Part shown: positions 44,734 through 53,447 of the stretch, in pieces
Layout of the letters: each line of letters begins with the position of its first letter
Position numbering within the stretch: the first letter of the stretch is position 1
Origin: JAKFEW01 sp036675505
GTDB lineage: Bacteria; Cyanobacteriota; Sericytochromatia; S15B-MN24; JAQBPE01
Assembly (NCBI GenBank): GCA_036675505.1
Contig: JAKFEW010000084.1
Span: 1-64,000 of the forward strand
DNA length: 64,000 nt
Direction of reading: 5' to 3'
Made by a program: the position numbers and the translations under genes
Notes under the pieces: generated by a model
What the model was told of the DNA's origin: nothing
The model's database searches: none
What the model saw: only the letters and a program-made list of their open reading frames with translations

Positions 44734-45801
44734 TCAGCGCCAGATTTCGATCATACCGCCATGGCCCGCCTTGTTGTGCGCGAAGTGGTTCAGCTCGCCG
44801 TCGTTCCAGCGCGTGATGCCCGGGCGCCAGGGATCGCAGACGATGAAGCTGCCGTCCGCGTTGAGGCCGGCCACGTAGATGAAGTGGCCGCCCGTGCCCA
44901 GCGAGCCGTTCAGGACCACGCCGTGTCCCTTGCGCAGCGCCTCGCGCACCGCACCGGGCGTCGAGTCGCGTGACGGCGTGGCCTGCAGCCCGATCGCGCG
45001 GGCGGCGTTCGGGATCTGGTTGCGGTCCGGCACGCCGACGTCCGGGATGGTGTGGGTCAGGCGGGTCAGTTCGTTCACGGTGCCGACGCCGAGCGGCTTC
45101 ACGCCGAAGGCCGCGGCGGCCATGGTGAGGCTGGTGGGGCCGCAGGTCCAGTTGTTGGGCTGCTTCATGTAGATCCGGCCACGGTCCGTGACGGGGCCGT
45201 TCGACGGGCCGGGTGCGGCCGCCGGCCCCTCGGCGCCGCCGGGCAGCTTGAGCACCTGCCCGGGATAGATCAGGTTGGGGTCGCTGATCTGGTCGCGGTT
45301 CAGCTCGAAGATTTCCGGCCAGCGATCGGCGCTGCCGAGCAGGCGGCCGGCGATCGCCGACAGGCTGTCGCCGCTCTCGACGGTGTACGTCGCTGGCGCC
45401 TGCGTGGGCGCCGGCCTCGCGACCGGTGCGGGCGGCGGCGGGGGCGGCGGTGGGGGTGGCGGCGGCGGCGCTGGGGGGGGTGGCGGTGCCATTGGCGGCG
45501 GAGGCGGCGCCAACGGCGGAGGCGGGGGCGGAGGCGCGACCGGGGCGGCGGGCGCCCAGGCGGGAGCGGAAGGCGCCCAGGCGGGAGCGAACGCCGTCCA
45601 GGCCGCAGAAACATAGGCATCGGGGGCGTAGGCCGGCGACGCTGCAGAAACATAGGCATCCGGCGCGTAGGCGGGCGCCGCTGCCGCCGGCGGCGGCACA
45701 GCGGCCACCCGGGCCGCCGCCAGGAAACCCGGCAACGGCGCGGCACCGCCGCGCACGCCGAACGAGGCGCCCACGGGGCGCCGAGCGGACCATGTCGCCA
45801 T
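44734..45801 (-). CDS. LysM-domain C39-like peptidase-fold protein with polyproline stalk
   Basis: 355 residues from ATG 45801 (GAGGTGGAC upstream). Order: an Ala/Pro-rich head with a duplicated block (PAYAPDAYVSAA twice, 45600-45690), a long polyproline stretch broken by Ala, Leu and Met (about 90-130), one LysM domain (TYTVESGDSLSAIAGRLLG ... IYPGQVLKLPG, about 145-195) and a papain-like C39-type domain with the Cys in NNWTCGPTSLTM, His in GTGGHFIYVAG and Asp in VCDPW. LysM binds peptidoglycan, so the protein is expected at the cell wall, although no classical signal peptide is visible. The catalytic Cys/His/Asp set is complete. Its target is unknown; it may cleave peptides or serve in binding. 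Confidence 0.8.
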   Translation of the reverse strand: MATWSARRPVGASFGVRGGAAPLPGFLAAARVAAVPPPAAAAPAYAPDAYVSAASPAYAPDAYVSAAWTAFAPAWAPSAPAWAPAAPVAPPPPPPPLAPPPPPMAPPPPPAPPPPPPPPPPPPPAPVARPAPTQAPATYTVESGDSLSAIAGRLLGSADRWPEIFELNRDQISDPNLIYPGQVLKLPGGAEGPAAAPGPSNGPVTDRGRIYMKQPNNWTCGPTSLTMAAAAFGVKPLGVGTVNELTRLTHTIPDVGVPDRNQIPNAARAIGLQATPSRDSTPGAVREALRKGHGVVLNGSLGTGGHFIYVAGLNADGSFIVCDPWRPGITRWNDGELNHFAHNKAGHGGMIEIWR

Positions 45802-45911
45802 GTCCGTCCACCTCACTCCAGAAAACCAAACTCCAACCACCCTCTTTATGGGCGGCCTGGCCACAAGATCGGTAAAGGAACCGTGATATTTGGATTAAAC
45901 GTGGGTTGCGC

Positions 45912-46415
45912 TCAGCGGGCGCGCTTGAGCGCGCTCCAGCCCCAATCCACGAGGCTGTGCGAGGCGCCGCCGATCCAGAGGCCAGCAAGGGCGAAGCCGA
46001 CGCAGGCCCAGCCGCGCGCGTCGAGCCGGGCGGCGGCCGTGGCGAGGTGATCGACGCCGGCCCAGCCGAAGCCCCAGTGGCCGCTGTACAGCCGCATCGC
46101 GACGGCGGCGATCGCCATCAGCACCCCCGCCAGGTAGGTCAGGCGCAACAACGGCCCGACCAGGATCCCGTGCGACAGCACCGAGCGGTGCGGCACCAGC
46201 CACTGGTAGGGCTTCCACAGCCAGCGCAGGCGGCCCCAGCGGTGGTACTGGCGGCTCGGCAGGTCCAGGTCGCCGCTGAACATGATGCCGGCGAAGGCGA
46301 AGGTCGTGGCCGTGAGCGCCGTGCCGACGGCGTCCTGGGTCAGCGCCCAGGTGGCCAGCGCCACGGGCGTCACACAGAACCAGGTCACGGCGTCATGCGT
46401 ATGGCCTGAGGGCAT
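45912..46415 (-). CDS. DUF2227-family putative metal-binding membrane protein
   Basis: 167 residues starting MPSGHTHD. Four hydrophobic segments carry conserved His/Asp clusters (SGHTHD, SGDLDLPSRQYHRWG, PHRSVLSHG, GGASHSLVDWG). This is the DUF2227 pattern, very common in Cyanobacteria, where it is annotated as a metal-binding protein. The His/Asp sites resemble those of membrane metal-dependent hydrolases of the YdjM type. It sits alone between the LysM protein and a histidine kinase on the same strand. Function is unknown; the protein is useful here mainly as a taxonomic hint. Confidence 0.85.
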   Translation of the reverse strand: MPSGHTHDAVTWFCVTPVALATWALTQDAVGTALTATTFAFAGIMFSGDLDLPSRQYHRWGRLRWLWKPYQWLVPHRSVLSHGILVGPLLRLTYLAGVLMAIAAVAMRLYSGHWGFGWAGVDHLATAAARLDARGWACVGFALAGLWIGGASHSLVDWGWSALKRAR

Positions 46416-46464
46416 CTTGGACCCACTATAGCGCGCGAACCGCGTGACGGCGCGGTGCCGCCGG

Positions 46465-47943
46465 TCACCCGACGCTCACCACCGAGACGGGCAACTCGAA
46501 CCAGAACGTGCTGCCCACACCTGGCTCGCTCCGCACGCCGATGCGGCCGCCGTGCGCGTCGATCAACGATTTCGTGATCGAGAGCCCCAGCCCGGTGCCG
46601 CCGGCGCGGCGCGTGTTGCTCATGTCGAGCTGGGTGAAAGGAATGAAGAGCTTCGCGATGTCCGACTCGGCGATGCCGATGCCGGTGTCCTCGACCTCGC
46701 ACAGGACCACGTCGCCGCACGGGCGGAGCCGGACGTCGATCGCCCCGCCTTCGGGCGTGAACTTGATCGCGTTGTTCACGAGGTTCACCATCACCTGGCG
46801 CACGCGCTGGGGATCCGCCTGGATCGTCGGCACCGCGTCCATCTCCGGGCACCCGAACCGCAGGGATTTCTGCTCCGCCAAAGGCCTGAGGCTGTCACAC
46901 ACCTCGATCACGAGCGCGCCGAGATCGAGCGGCCGCGGGCTCAGGTGGAACTTGCCGGCCTGGATGCGGCTCATGTCGAGCAGGTCGTCGATCAAGGTCA
47001 GCAGGACGTCCGAGCCTTTCAGGATGCGCCCCATGTACTGGTGCTGCTCGGGGGTGAGCGCGCCCACGACCTCGTCGTCGAGCACCGACGCGAAGCCCAT
47101 GATCGCGTTGATCGGCGTGCGCAGCTCGTGGCTGAGGATGCTGAGGAACTGCTCCTTGAGCTGGTCGAGCTTGCGGCGCTCCGTGATGTCCCGGACGATC
47201 GCCGTCGTCAGCACGCCCTCCTCCGTCTCGAGCGGCGAAAGCGCGATCTCGACCGGGATCTCGGTGCCGTCCTTGCGGAGGCCGGAGAGCGCCCGGCCCG
47301 CGGCCATCGGCCGGGTGCGCGGGTGCGCGAAGTAGCCGTCGCGCTGGTGCACATGGATCGTGCGCACGCGGGCCGGCACCAGCATTTCGATCGGCTGGCC
47401 GAGCATCTCCTGCTCGGAGTAACCGAAGATCTGGGTGACCTGCGCGTTCGCGAACACGATCACGCCGTCCTTGTTCACGGTGATCACGCCGTCCGGGGCC
47501 GCTTCCAGCAGGCGCCGGAAGCGCGCCTCGCTCAGACGCAGCGCCTCCTGGGCTCTTCGGCGATCGGTGATGTCGCGGATGATCGCGGTCGTGACGGTGC
47601 CGCCCTCGAGCTCGAGCGGGCTCAGCGCGATCTCGACAGGGATCTCGCTGCCGTCTTTCCGCCGGCCCGCGAGCGACATGCCGGCCGCCATCGGGCGCGT
47701 GCGCGGTTGCGCGAAGTAGCGATCGCGGTGCCCGACGTGCCCCTGGCGGTACCGGTCGGGGACCAGCACCTCGATCGGTTGCCCGATCAGCTCGCCCTCG
47801 TCGTAGCCGAACATCTTCTCGGTCTGCGCGTTCACGAACACCATGCGCCCTTCGAGATCGACGATGACCACGCCGTCCGGCGCGGCCTGCATCAACTTCC
47901 GGAACGCCGATTCGCTCAGCTTGAAGGTGTTTTCATGATCCAC
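46465..47943 (-). CDS. Tandem-PAS sensor histidine kinase
   Basis: 492 residues from a GTG start (47943) with no strong ribosome binding site. Two closely similar PAS domains (about 10-130 and 135-255) share the pattern GVI.VN..G.I.FANAQ...FGYS..E..GQPIE.LVP, evidently a duplication; both lack an obvious haem or flavin signature. HisKA follows with ILSHELRTPINA (His about 270) and HATPase_c with NLVNNAIKFTPEGG, DTGIGIAESD and GTGLGLSITKSL. There is no membrane helix, so it senses a cytoplasmic signal. No response regulator is adjacent; it is an orphan kinase in this window. Confidence 0.93.
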   Translation of the reverse strand: MDHENTFKLSESAFRKLMQAAPDGVVIVDLEGRMVFVNAQTEKMFGYDEGELIGQPIEVLVPDRYRQGHVGHRDRYFAQPRTRPMAAGMSLAGRRKDGSEIPVEIALSPLELEGGTVTTAIIRDITDRRRAQEALRLSEARFRRLLEAAPDGVITVNKDGVIVFANAQVTQIFGYSEQEMLGQPIEMLVPARVRTIHVHQRDGYFAHPRTRPMAAGRALSGLRKDGTEIPVEIALSPLETEEGVLTTAIVRDITERRKLDQLKEQFLSILSHELRTPINAIMGFASVLDDEVVGALTPEQHQYMGRILKGSDVLLTLIDDLLDMSRIQAGKFHLSPRPLDLGALVIEVCDSLRPLAEQKSLRFGCPEMDAVPTIQADPQRVRQVMVNLVNNAIKFTPEGGAIDVRLRPCGDVVLCEVEDTGIGIAESDIAKLFIPFTQLDMSNTRRAGGTGLGLSITKSLIDAHGGRIGVRSEPGVGSTFWFELPVSVVSVG

Positions 47944-48007
47944 GGTGCACGTATGTTACCCAGGTACGCACCGGGGCGATAGCCCAATAGGAGTCGTGTG
48001 AGCGGGA

Positions 48008-48823
48008 ATGAAGAGTCCGATGCCAGGCAATCACCCTTCGTTCGACGGCGAGCGAGGCGACCGGATCGCCGCCGCGCTGGATTTCATCGCAGGGCACCTG
48101 ACCGGCGCCCCGTTTCCTGCGCCAACGGCGCTCGAGGACTTCTCGCTGCGCCACCTCGCGAAGGGAGCCGGCACCACGCGGGCGGCCCTGCGGCTCATGC
48201 AGGACGCGTCCTGGTCCGACGCGTGCATCCTCACGCGCGCGGTGTTCGAGCAGCTGTTCACCTACCTGTGGGTGGTCCAGGACCCGGGCAAGGCCGACGT
48301 CCGCGCCACGATGGTGACCATCAAGCAGGAGTGGGCCAACGCGAAGTATCTGGAAGGCCTCGCGCGGATCGCGGACGCCGCTTCGGAGGCCAGGCTGCTT
48401 GCTGAAGCGGCGCGCTACCGCGCGGTCGCCGAGGCCTTGCTCGCGCAGCTTGCGGCCACCCTCGGCACCACTGAGAAGAAGGTGCGCGACGAGGCCACGT
48501 TGCGCGTGAGCCTCAAGGCGATGGAAGTGAACCTCGGGCCGCGTTTCAGCGTGCCCTACGCCTACTACTCGGGCTTCGTCCATTCGGACGGCAACGCGTT
48601 GGCGGCGTATGGTCACGAAACGCCTGCGGGCATGGTCTACATCCCGGCCGGCGGCCCGATCGACCTGCCGCTCGCGAGCGATTTGCACCGGGTGCTGCTC
48701 CAGCTGGTCGCCGAGGTCAGGCCCCGCTGCGATCGCTTCGCCTGGCCGGACGCCGACGCGTTTTTCGCCGGGCAAGCCGCCTGGCTGGCCGCTGCCGACG
48801 CGGCGGCCGGCCGGCCGGATTGA
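48008..48823 (+). CDS. DUF5677-like protein
   Basis: 271 residues, mainly helical. The central stretch ASWSDACILTRAVFEQLFTYLWVVQD and the later YSGFVHSDGNAL resemble the DUF5677 family (RxxxE...W and YxxxSxxVH positions), which has no established function and appears in phage-defence and accessory contexts as well as elsewhere. ATG 48008 or 48020 may be the start. It is divergent from the PAS-PAS kinase with 64 bases between. Nothing adjacent looks like a defence partner. Confidence 0.65.
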   Translation: MKSPMPGNHPSFDGERGDRIAAALDFIAGHLTGAPFPAPTALEDFSLRHLAKGAGTTRAALRLMQDASWSDACILTRAVFEQLFTYLWVVQDPGKADVRATMVTIKQEWANAKYLEGLARIADAASEARLLAEAARYRAVAEALLAQLAATLGTTEKKVRDEATLRVSLKAMEVNLGPRFSVPYAYYSGFVHSDGNALAAYGHETPAGMVYIPAGGPIDLPLASDLHRVLLQLVAEVRPRCDRFAWPDADAFFAGQAAWLAAADAAAGRPD

Positions 48824-48897
48824 ACAAAAACTCAAGACCCCTCTCCGCGTGCGGCCGATTTTGTGAGACGATAGGGGCCTAGAAGGAGGCGCCTCCC

Positions 48898-49188
48898 ATG
48901 ACCGACGAACAGACGCCCGCCGAGCCCCAGGCCGAGACCCCCGCACCGAAGATCAAGGCGATGCGTCGCCAGCCCTGCCCGTGCGGCAGCGGCAAGGTCT
49001 TCAAGAACTGCCACGAAGGCGACCCCGGCTACGAGGTCGCGACCGACGCCACGACCGCGACCACGGCTGCGCCCACCAAGGCGGGCACCACCACGAAGCA
49101 GCCCGCGCACGCAGCTTTCCAGAACCCGAAACAGAAGGCCAACACGGCTGCCCGGAATACGGGCATGCCACACCGCCGCAAGGTCTGA
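48898..49188 (+). CDS. SEC-C motif small protein
   Basis: 96 residues with a strong AAGGAGG ribosome binding site (48882-48888). It has one SEC-C zinc motif (PCPCGSGKVFKNCHEG, about 25-40), as at the SecA C-terminus where it binds zinc and SecB. The rest is Ala/Thr/Pro-rich and disordered, with a basic end (MPHRRKV). SEC-C modules also occur in small proteins of unknown role. This one might bind a chaperone or ribosome, but no evidence here distinguishes those options. Confidence 0.8.
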   Translation: MTDEQTPAEPQAETPAPKIKAMRRQPCPCGSGKVFKNCHEGDPGYEVATDATTATTAAPTKAGTTTKQPAHAAFQNPKQKANTAARNTGMPHRRKV

Positions 49189-49299
49189 CCCGCGGCGAAC
49201 GCGCAAAGCGTTGACGCAACCTTAACGCCGCAGCCGGCAAGCCGTGGCGCGGCATGGCGGATATCCATGGGGAACCCCGTCGTTCCCCAGGAGCCCCTC

Positions 49300-49920
49300 A
49301 TGTCCGGCACGATCGCCCTACCGAAGCCCCTCAGCGCCTACGCCGCCAACCCGGCGAGCGCGGCGGGCGGCGGGCGCTTGCCCCAGGGCCTCGTGGCGCC
49401 CGCGCAGGCCAGGGCCCAGGCCCAGCCGGCCAGGCCCGCCGCGGCCCCGCCGCCGCCGGGCGCGAAGGGCAAGTCGCCCTTCGAGCTGCTGCTCGTGCAG
49501 TATTACCGCTCGCAGGTGAAGCCAGGCCAGACCCGCATCACGATCCCGATGCACGAGGCCGCCCAGCACTTCAACCTCTATCCGGCGCCGGCCAACATAA
49601 AGGCTTTCGGAGATTGGTTCAACCAGTGCGACCGCGCGGGCGTGCTCGGCCCGATGGAGATCAAGCTGAGCGCCACGGCTTCGGTGCGCAAGGATCTGCC
49701 GAACGACGCGAACAAGGTGCGCGCGCTGCAGGCCGCGCTAGCCCGCCGCGGCTACGCCGTCACGCCGAACGGCGTCTACGACGGCGCGACGGAGCGGGCG
49801 GTGCTGGCCTTCAAGAAGGCTTATGGCCTCACCGAGGCCTACCGCACGCCCGATGGTCGCCCGGCGGTGAACACGTTCGCCGACGAGCGCGTTCAGGCCG
49901 CCATCTTGAAGGTGAGTTGA
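49300..49920 (+). CDS. Peptidoglycan-binding-domain protein
   Basis: 206 residues from ATG 49300 (CAGGAG six bases upstream). An Ala/Pro-rich disordered N-terminus (1-60) is followed by a conserved unknown segment (SPFELLLVQYYRSQV ... FGDWFNQCDRAGVLG) and a C-terminal PG_binding_1 domain (KVRALQAALARRGYAV ... GVYDGATERAVLAFKKAYGL). No signal peptide is seen. It is followed after nine bases by the HEYTH-motif protein, so the two may form a small envelope-related operon. Confidence 0.78.
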   Translation: MSGTIALPKPLSAYAANPASAAGGGRLPQGLVAPAQARAQAQPARPAAAPPPPGAKGKSPFELLLVQYYRSQVKPGQTRITIPMHEAAQHFNLYPAPANIKAFGDWFNQCDRAGVLGPMEIKLSATASVRKDLPNDANKVRALQAALARRGYAVTPNGVYDGATERAVLAFKKAYGLTEAYRTPDGRPAVNTFADERVQAAILKVS

Positions 49921-49929
49921 GCCGTCCCC

Positions 49930-50997
49930 ATGATCAAGTCCATCGCCTCGCCCCCTTCATCCCCAGCCCCCACCCCGGCCGCTTCGCCAGCCGTGCCGGC
50001 GCCTTCGGCATCGTCGCCCGCCTCATCGCCGCCCGCGCAGCAGGTTCCGCCCGCCGACGTGGTGCGCCACGCGTCGCCGAACGACCGGTTCAAGGCGTTG
50101 AGCCAGGGGAACCGCGCCCAGGTCGCGCTCGTGAAGCAGGCCCAGGTGGACGCCAAGCTCGGGACGCCGGAGGCGATCGCCGCCTTCGAGCGCCAGAGCG
50201 CCGCCCTGCTGACCTGGCTCGCCGATCGCCAGCGCCTGCCCGAGCACGCGGCCTACGACGAGTTCTTCCGCTCCTGGCTCGCCAACGCCGCCGACCTGTG
50301 GATCGCGGCCCGCCCGCTGCCCACGCTCGCGGCCCGCCACGATCGCTATGCCCACCTCGACGCGGCCTTCCAGGCTTCGCACACGGAGGTCGACCGCGCC
50401 TTGCTGGTCGCCGCCGCGAAGGAGCTCGCCGCGAGCGGTCCCGCCTTCGCCCCGGGCGCCGCCAGCCAGGACGTGCGCGCCGCGCTGGCGCCCGCGATCG
50501 GGCACCTGGCGCGATCCCGCGATCCGGTCGCACGAGCGCTCGCGCGGCGCATCACGGCTGGCGAAATCCCCTTCAAGGTCACCAAGGGCGGACAGTTCGG
50601 CGTGCAATACTTCGCGATGGTGGCGATCGCCGGCATCAACGTGAGCAACGGCGAGGTCGGCCCCGATTTCTTCGCGCTCTCGCCGCCCTACCAGGCCGCC
50701 GTGCTGCGCCACGAGTACACCCACGTGGAGCAGAAATCGCGGGTCAGCGGGTTCCTCCTGGTGATGGGCAGCAACCTCGCGCAGCGCTTCCTGGCCCTCG
50801 CGAGCCGCCTGCCGTTCGTGGACGCGGACCGGCTCGAGACGCTGGGCCGGCGCTGGAACAAGGCCGAGCAGGAGGCCTACATCGCCGAGAAGGAATTCCT
50901 GCGCGAGCTGGGCTGGGGCGAGCGCGGGCTGCTGCTGCCCGACCACGGGATGCTCGAGGGCGTCGACACCTGGCTCGAGGCCGGCGCGCCGAAGTAA
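49930..50997 (+). CDS. HExxH-motif protein, putative metallopeptidase
   Basis: 355 residues. A Pro/Ser/Ala-rich N-terminus (1-45) precedes a helical body with the zinc-peptidase-like motif VLRHEYTHVEQ (about 261). A possible third ligand lies in the downstream Glu-rich helix (QEAYIAEKEFLREL), a layout seen in gluzincin-type minimal peptidases. FGVQYFAMVAIAGINVSNG before the motif would form the edge strand. It has no signal peptide. It is cotranscribed with the peptidoglycan-binding protein upstream; the gene end lies one base from the convergent YhhQ stop. Confidence 0.65.
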   Translation: MIKSIASPPSSPAPTPAASPAVPAPSASSPASSPPAQQVPPADVVRHASPNDRFKALSQGNRAQVALVKQAQVDAKLGTPEAIAAFERQSAALLTWLADRQRLPEHAAYDEFFRSWLANAADLWIAARPLPTLAARHDRYAHLDAAFQASHTEVDRALLVAAAKELAASGPAFAPGAASQDVRAALAPAIGHLARSRDPVARALARRITAGEIPFKVTKGGQFGVQYFAMVAIAGINVSNGEVGPDFFALSPPYQAAVLRHEYTHVEQKSRVSGFLLVMGSNLAQRFLALASRLPFVDADRLETLGRRWNKAEQEAYIAEKEFLRELGWGERGLLLPDHGMLEGVDTWLEAGAPK

Positions 50998-50998
50998 T

Positions 50999-51688
50999 TC
51001 AGGTCTCGAGCGAAAACGGCGTGAAGCTCACGTCGCGGTCGAAGTGATCTTCCCCTTCCGCCCGCTTCAGCCACCCGCACACCGCATACGTGAGCGGCGT
51101 CGCGACGACCTCGCCGCCCACCTTGATCACGTACTCCGTCACCATCACCGTGAGCAGCAGGCCCGGCGACCACTCGCCCCAGAAGGCCAGCGGATAGAAG
51201 ATCAACGAGTCCACCCCCACGCCCACCAGCGACGACCCGATCGTCCGCACCCAGAGCAGCGCGCCGTCGGTCATCACCTTGAGCTTCGCCAGCACGAACG
51301 CGTTCACGAACTCGCCGGCCACGAACGCGATCAGCGACGCCAGCACGATGCGCGGCGCGAGCCCGAAGACCTTCTCGTAGGCGGCTTGGTCGGGCCAGTC
51401 GGGGGCCGGCGGCATCGCCGTGATCGTCGCGGTGACCAGCGCCGCGAAGACCAGGCCCGCGAGCCCGATCCACACGGCCCGCCGGGCGTGGGCGTAGCCG
51501 TAGACCTCGGTGAGCACGTCGTTGAAGAGGTAGATGAAGGGATAGAAGAAGATGCCCGCACCGACCGTCAGGCCGCCGATCTGCGTGACCTTCGGCCCGC
51601 CCGCGGTGGTCGAGACGACCAAGACGATGACGAACGCCGCCGCCACGAGGTCGTAATAGCGATATTCGTGCCTGGCGCGCTCGGGCAT
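50999..51688 (-). CDS. yhhQ: YhhQ/VUT-family queuosine precursor transporter
   Basis: 229 residues with six hydrophobic segments. Family features are visible: early NDVLTEVYGYAHARRAVWIG, AGEFVNAFVLAKLKV and VDSLIFYPLAFWG. YhhQ-type ECF-like transporters import queuosine precursors such as preQ0/preQ1 (family knowledge). The gene is alone on its strand, divergent from the HMA-domain gene. I see no preQ1-type riboswitch in the 110 bases upstream. Confidence 0.9.
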   Translation of the reverse strand: MPERARHEYRYYDLVAAAFVIVLVVSTTAGGPKVTQIGGLTVGAGIFFYPFIYLFNDVLTEVYGYAHARRAVWIGLAGLVFAALVTATITAMPPAPDWPDQAAYEKVFGLAPRIVLASLIAFVAGEFVNAFVLAKLKVMTDGALLWVRTIGSSLVGVGVDSLIFYPLAFWGEWSPGLLLTVMVTEYVIKVGGEVVATPLTYAVCGWLKRAEGEDHFDRDVSFTPFSLET

Positions 51689-51800
51689 GGGCCGTCCTCC
51701 GGACGTCAGGATCCCATGATCGTGCCCGCGACGAGGTTAAGGTGTGGTAAAATCCGTGGACGTCGCTCAGCCGCCAGTTCCCGACCGAGGAGTTCGTTCC

Positions 51801-52265
51801 ATGCGCAAATTGTTCCTGCTGCCCCTGGCCGCCCTGTCGGCCTTCCTGCTGACCGCCACCCCCGCGCTCGCCTGTGGCACCGACAAGAACTGCGGCGGCG
51901 TCTGCACCACGGAGTCGATCAAGCTGCCCGCGAAGGCCGTGAAGGGCGAGGTCGTGAAGTCGGTCTACGCCGTCTCGGGCCTCAAGTGCCAGAACTGCGT
52001 CAACGGCGTCACCAAGAAGCTGCGCGACGTGGACGGCGTCGCGCAAGTCGAGGTGAGCCTCACGGCCCACACCGCGACCGTGACCCACGGCAAGGGCCAG
52101 GCCGATCTCGCCGCCCTGAACGCGGCGCTCAAGGGCCACTTCAAGCTCGCGGCCAGTGGGTCCGCCCCGGCGGGGGTGCCCGCTGCGGCGCCCGCCGCGG
52201 CGCCGGCGGCCGATGTCGCCCCGGCGGCCTGCCCGGTCGAGCAGAAGGCCGAGCAGGCCCACTGA
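51801..52265 (+). CDS. Exported heavy-metal-associated (HMA) domain protein
   Basis: 154 residues from ATG 51801 (GAGGAG eight bases upstream). A Sec signal peptide (LFLLPLAALSAFLLTATPALA) is followed by a Cys cluster CGTDKNCGGVC, an HMA fold with the metal-binding pair in SGLKCQNCVNGVTKKL (about 58-73) and a long Ala/Pro tail with a last Cys. It is expected to bind copper or another soft metal outside the cytoplasm. No P-type ATPase or regulator is adjacent. Confidence 0.85.
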   Translation: MRKLFLLPLAALSAFLLTATPALACGTDKNCGGVCTTESIKLPAKAVKGEVVKSVYAVSGLKCQNCVNGVTKKLRDVDGVAQVEVSLTAHTATVTHGKGQADLAALNAALKGHFKLAASGSAPAGVPAAAPAAAPAADVAPAACPVEQKAEQAH

Positions 52266-52275
52266 CCGCTGGGCT

Positions 52276-52299
52276 CGCGGGGGGCGCTGCCCCCCCGCG
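52276..52299. terminator. GC-rich hairpin between convergent genes
   Basis: CGCGGGGGGC (52276-52285) pairs with GCCCCCCCGCG (52289-52299) around a three-base loop, between the stops of the HMA gene and the convergent pseudopilin. No U-run follows on either side, so it may end transcription weakly in both directions. Confidence 0.45.
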
Positions 52300-52301
52300 G
52301 C

Positions 52302-52976
52302 TTATTGGCTCTGGACCTTGTCCTGCAGGTTGGTGCGCACGCCCGTGTTGAGGTAGTACTTGCCCGCGGCGGTGCTGCGCGGAATGAGCGCACCGAGGCC
52401 ATACATCACGAAGCTGGAGCCGTCGCTATCGTAGATGACGGCGCCTTGCAGGTCCTTGGCGTCCGTGGTCGGCACCTCCGTGAACGCGCCGGGCGCCGGC
52501 AGCTCGGCGCCTGGCGCCGGTGAGGCCCCCATCTTCGGCCAGGTCCCCGTCTTGAGGGTGCCCACGCCGCCGTTGGGGCGGGAAACCCAGCTCTGCTGCT
52601 CGCTCGTGGCGTAGAAGAACGAGCCGCGCACGATCGCTTTCGAGTGGCCGATGCCCGAGTTCGGGTAGGGGTTCGGCGGCATCTTGCCTTCCACCATGTA
52701 GTCGGCGAGGCCCACGTCCTTGGCGGTGAAGGCCTTGTTGTAGAAGGGCGGCTTGGGGATGCGCGAGTCGTTCTCGCCGGCGTAACTCTCCAGTGAAATC
52801 GCGAGCGAGGCCACGTTCGCGCGGTGGCTGGCGGCGCGGGTCGAGTCGATCGCCCGTTTGTAAGTCACGCGGCCGATCGAGATCAGGGTGCCGATGATGA
52901 GCACCACGACCAGGATCTCGAGCAGCGTGAAGCCGCCGCGCGTGCCGCAGCGACGGTCGCAGGCGCGCAAGCTCAT
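52302..52976 (-). CDS. Pseudopilin / type IV pilin-like protein
   Basis: 224 residues with the prepilin peptidase motif RGGFTLLEILVVVLIIGTL (cleavage after the second Gly at about residue 15, Glu at +5). The hydrophobic helix continues, with a globular domain after residue 45 of the major-pseudopilin type (GENDSRIPKPPFYNK ... YDSDGSSFVMYGLGAL). It overlaps the upstream anchored protein by four bases (ATGA). Two other genes of the run encode a membrane-anchored protein and a repeat lipoprotein, so all three could belong to a surface or pilus apparatus. Assembly ATPase and platform genes are not in the window. Confidence 0.88.
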   Translation of the reverse strand: MSLRACDRRCGTRGGFTLLEILVVVLIIGTLISIGRVTYKRAIDSTRAASHRANVASLAISLESYAGENDSRIPKPPFYNKAFTAKDVGLADYMVEGKMPPNPYPNSGIGHSKAIVRGSFFYATSEQQSWVSRPNGGVGTLKTGTWPKMGASPAPGAELPAPGAFTEVPTTDAKDLQGAVIYDSDGSSFVMYGLGALIPRSTAAGKYYLNTGVRTNLQDKVQSQ

Positions 52977-53434
52977 GGCACGCGCACCTGGATGACGACG
53001 GGCATATCGCCGTACACGGCCACCTCGCCGAGCTCGTTCAACAGCTCCAGCGCGGGCGCGGTCGGGGTCCCCGCGAGCCTGAGCGCGTGCGGCTTCTTCT
53101 CGCCCGGCCCGACGATCGGGACCTTCGGCCCGCGGTCCTTCGCGATCGCCTTCGTGAGCTCCGCAGGCGTCGGCGGGCGATGCTGTTTCGTGTAGAAGGC
53201 CTCGAAGGCCATCTGGGCGCGTGGAATCATGGCGATGTCGGCCACGGCGGGGCGATCGCCCTGGAGCGGGTCCGGCGCGCGGCCGGCCACGGCGGCGGCG
53301 ACGAGGACGCCGCCTGCGGCCACGACCAGCACCGCGATTCGAAGGCGCAGGGCGCGCCGCTGATCGGGGATCGCCGCCGCGGACAGATCGGGCGCGATCG
53401 TGGGTGGGGATGGGTTCACGTCTGCGGTGGTCAT
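52973..53434 (-). CDS. Membrane-anchored protein linked to pseudopilin
   Basis: 153 residues from ATG 53434. A short cytoplasmic head (40 residues) is followed by one transmembrane helix (LRIAVLVVAAGGVLVAAAVAG), then a small extracytoplasmic domain (AQMAFEAFYTKQHRPPTPAEL ... VYGDMPVVIQVRVP). It overlaps the pseudopilin start by four bases, so the pair is translationally coupled. The layout (single anchor plus small periplasmic domain) is like minor components of secretion or pilus systems, but no family is recognised. Confidence 0.68.
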   Translation of the reverse strand: MTTADVNPSPPTIAPDLSAAAIPDQRRALRLRIAVLVVAAGGVLVAAAVAGRAPDPLQGDRPAVADIAMIPRAQMAFEAFYTKQHRPPTPAELTKAIAKDRGPKVPIVGPGEKKPHALRLAGTPTAPALELLNELGEVAVYGDMPVVIQVRVP

Positions 53435-53447
53435 CAGCGGGCCCTCG

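Noticed and set aside
48008..48823. DUF5677-like protein as part of a phage-defence island
   Set aside because: No nuclease, helicase, transposase or other defence partner lies nearby. The similarity alone is not enough.
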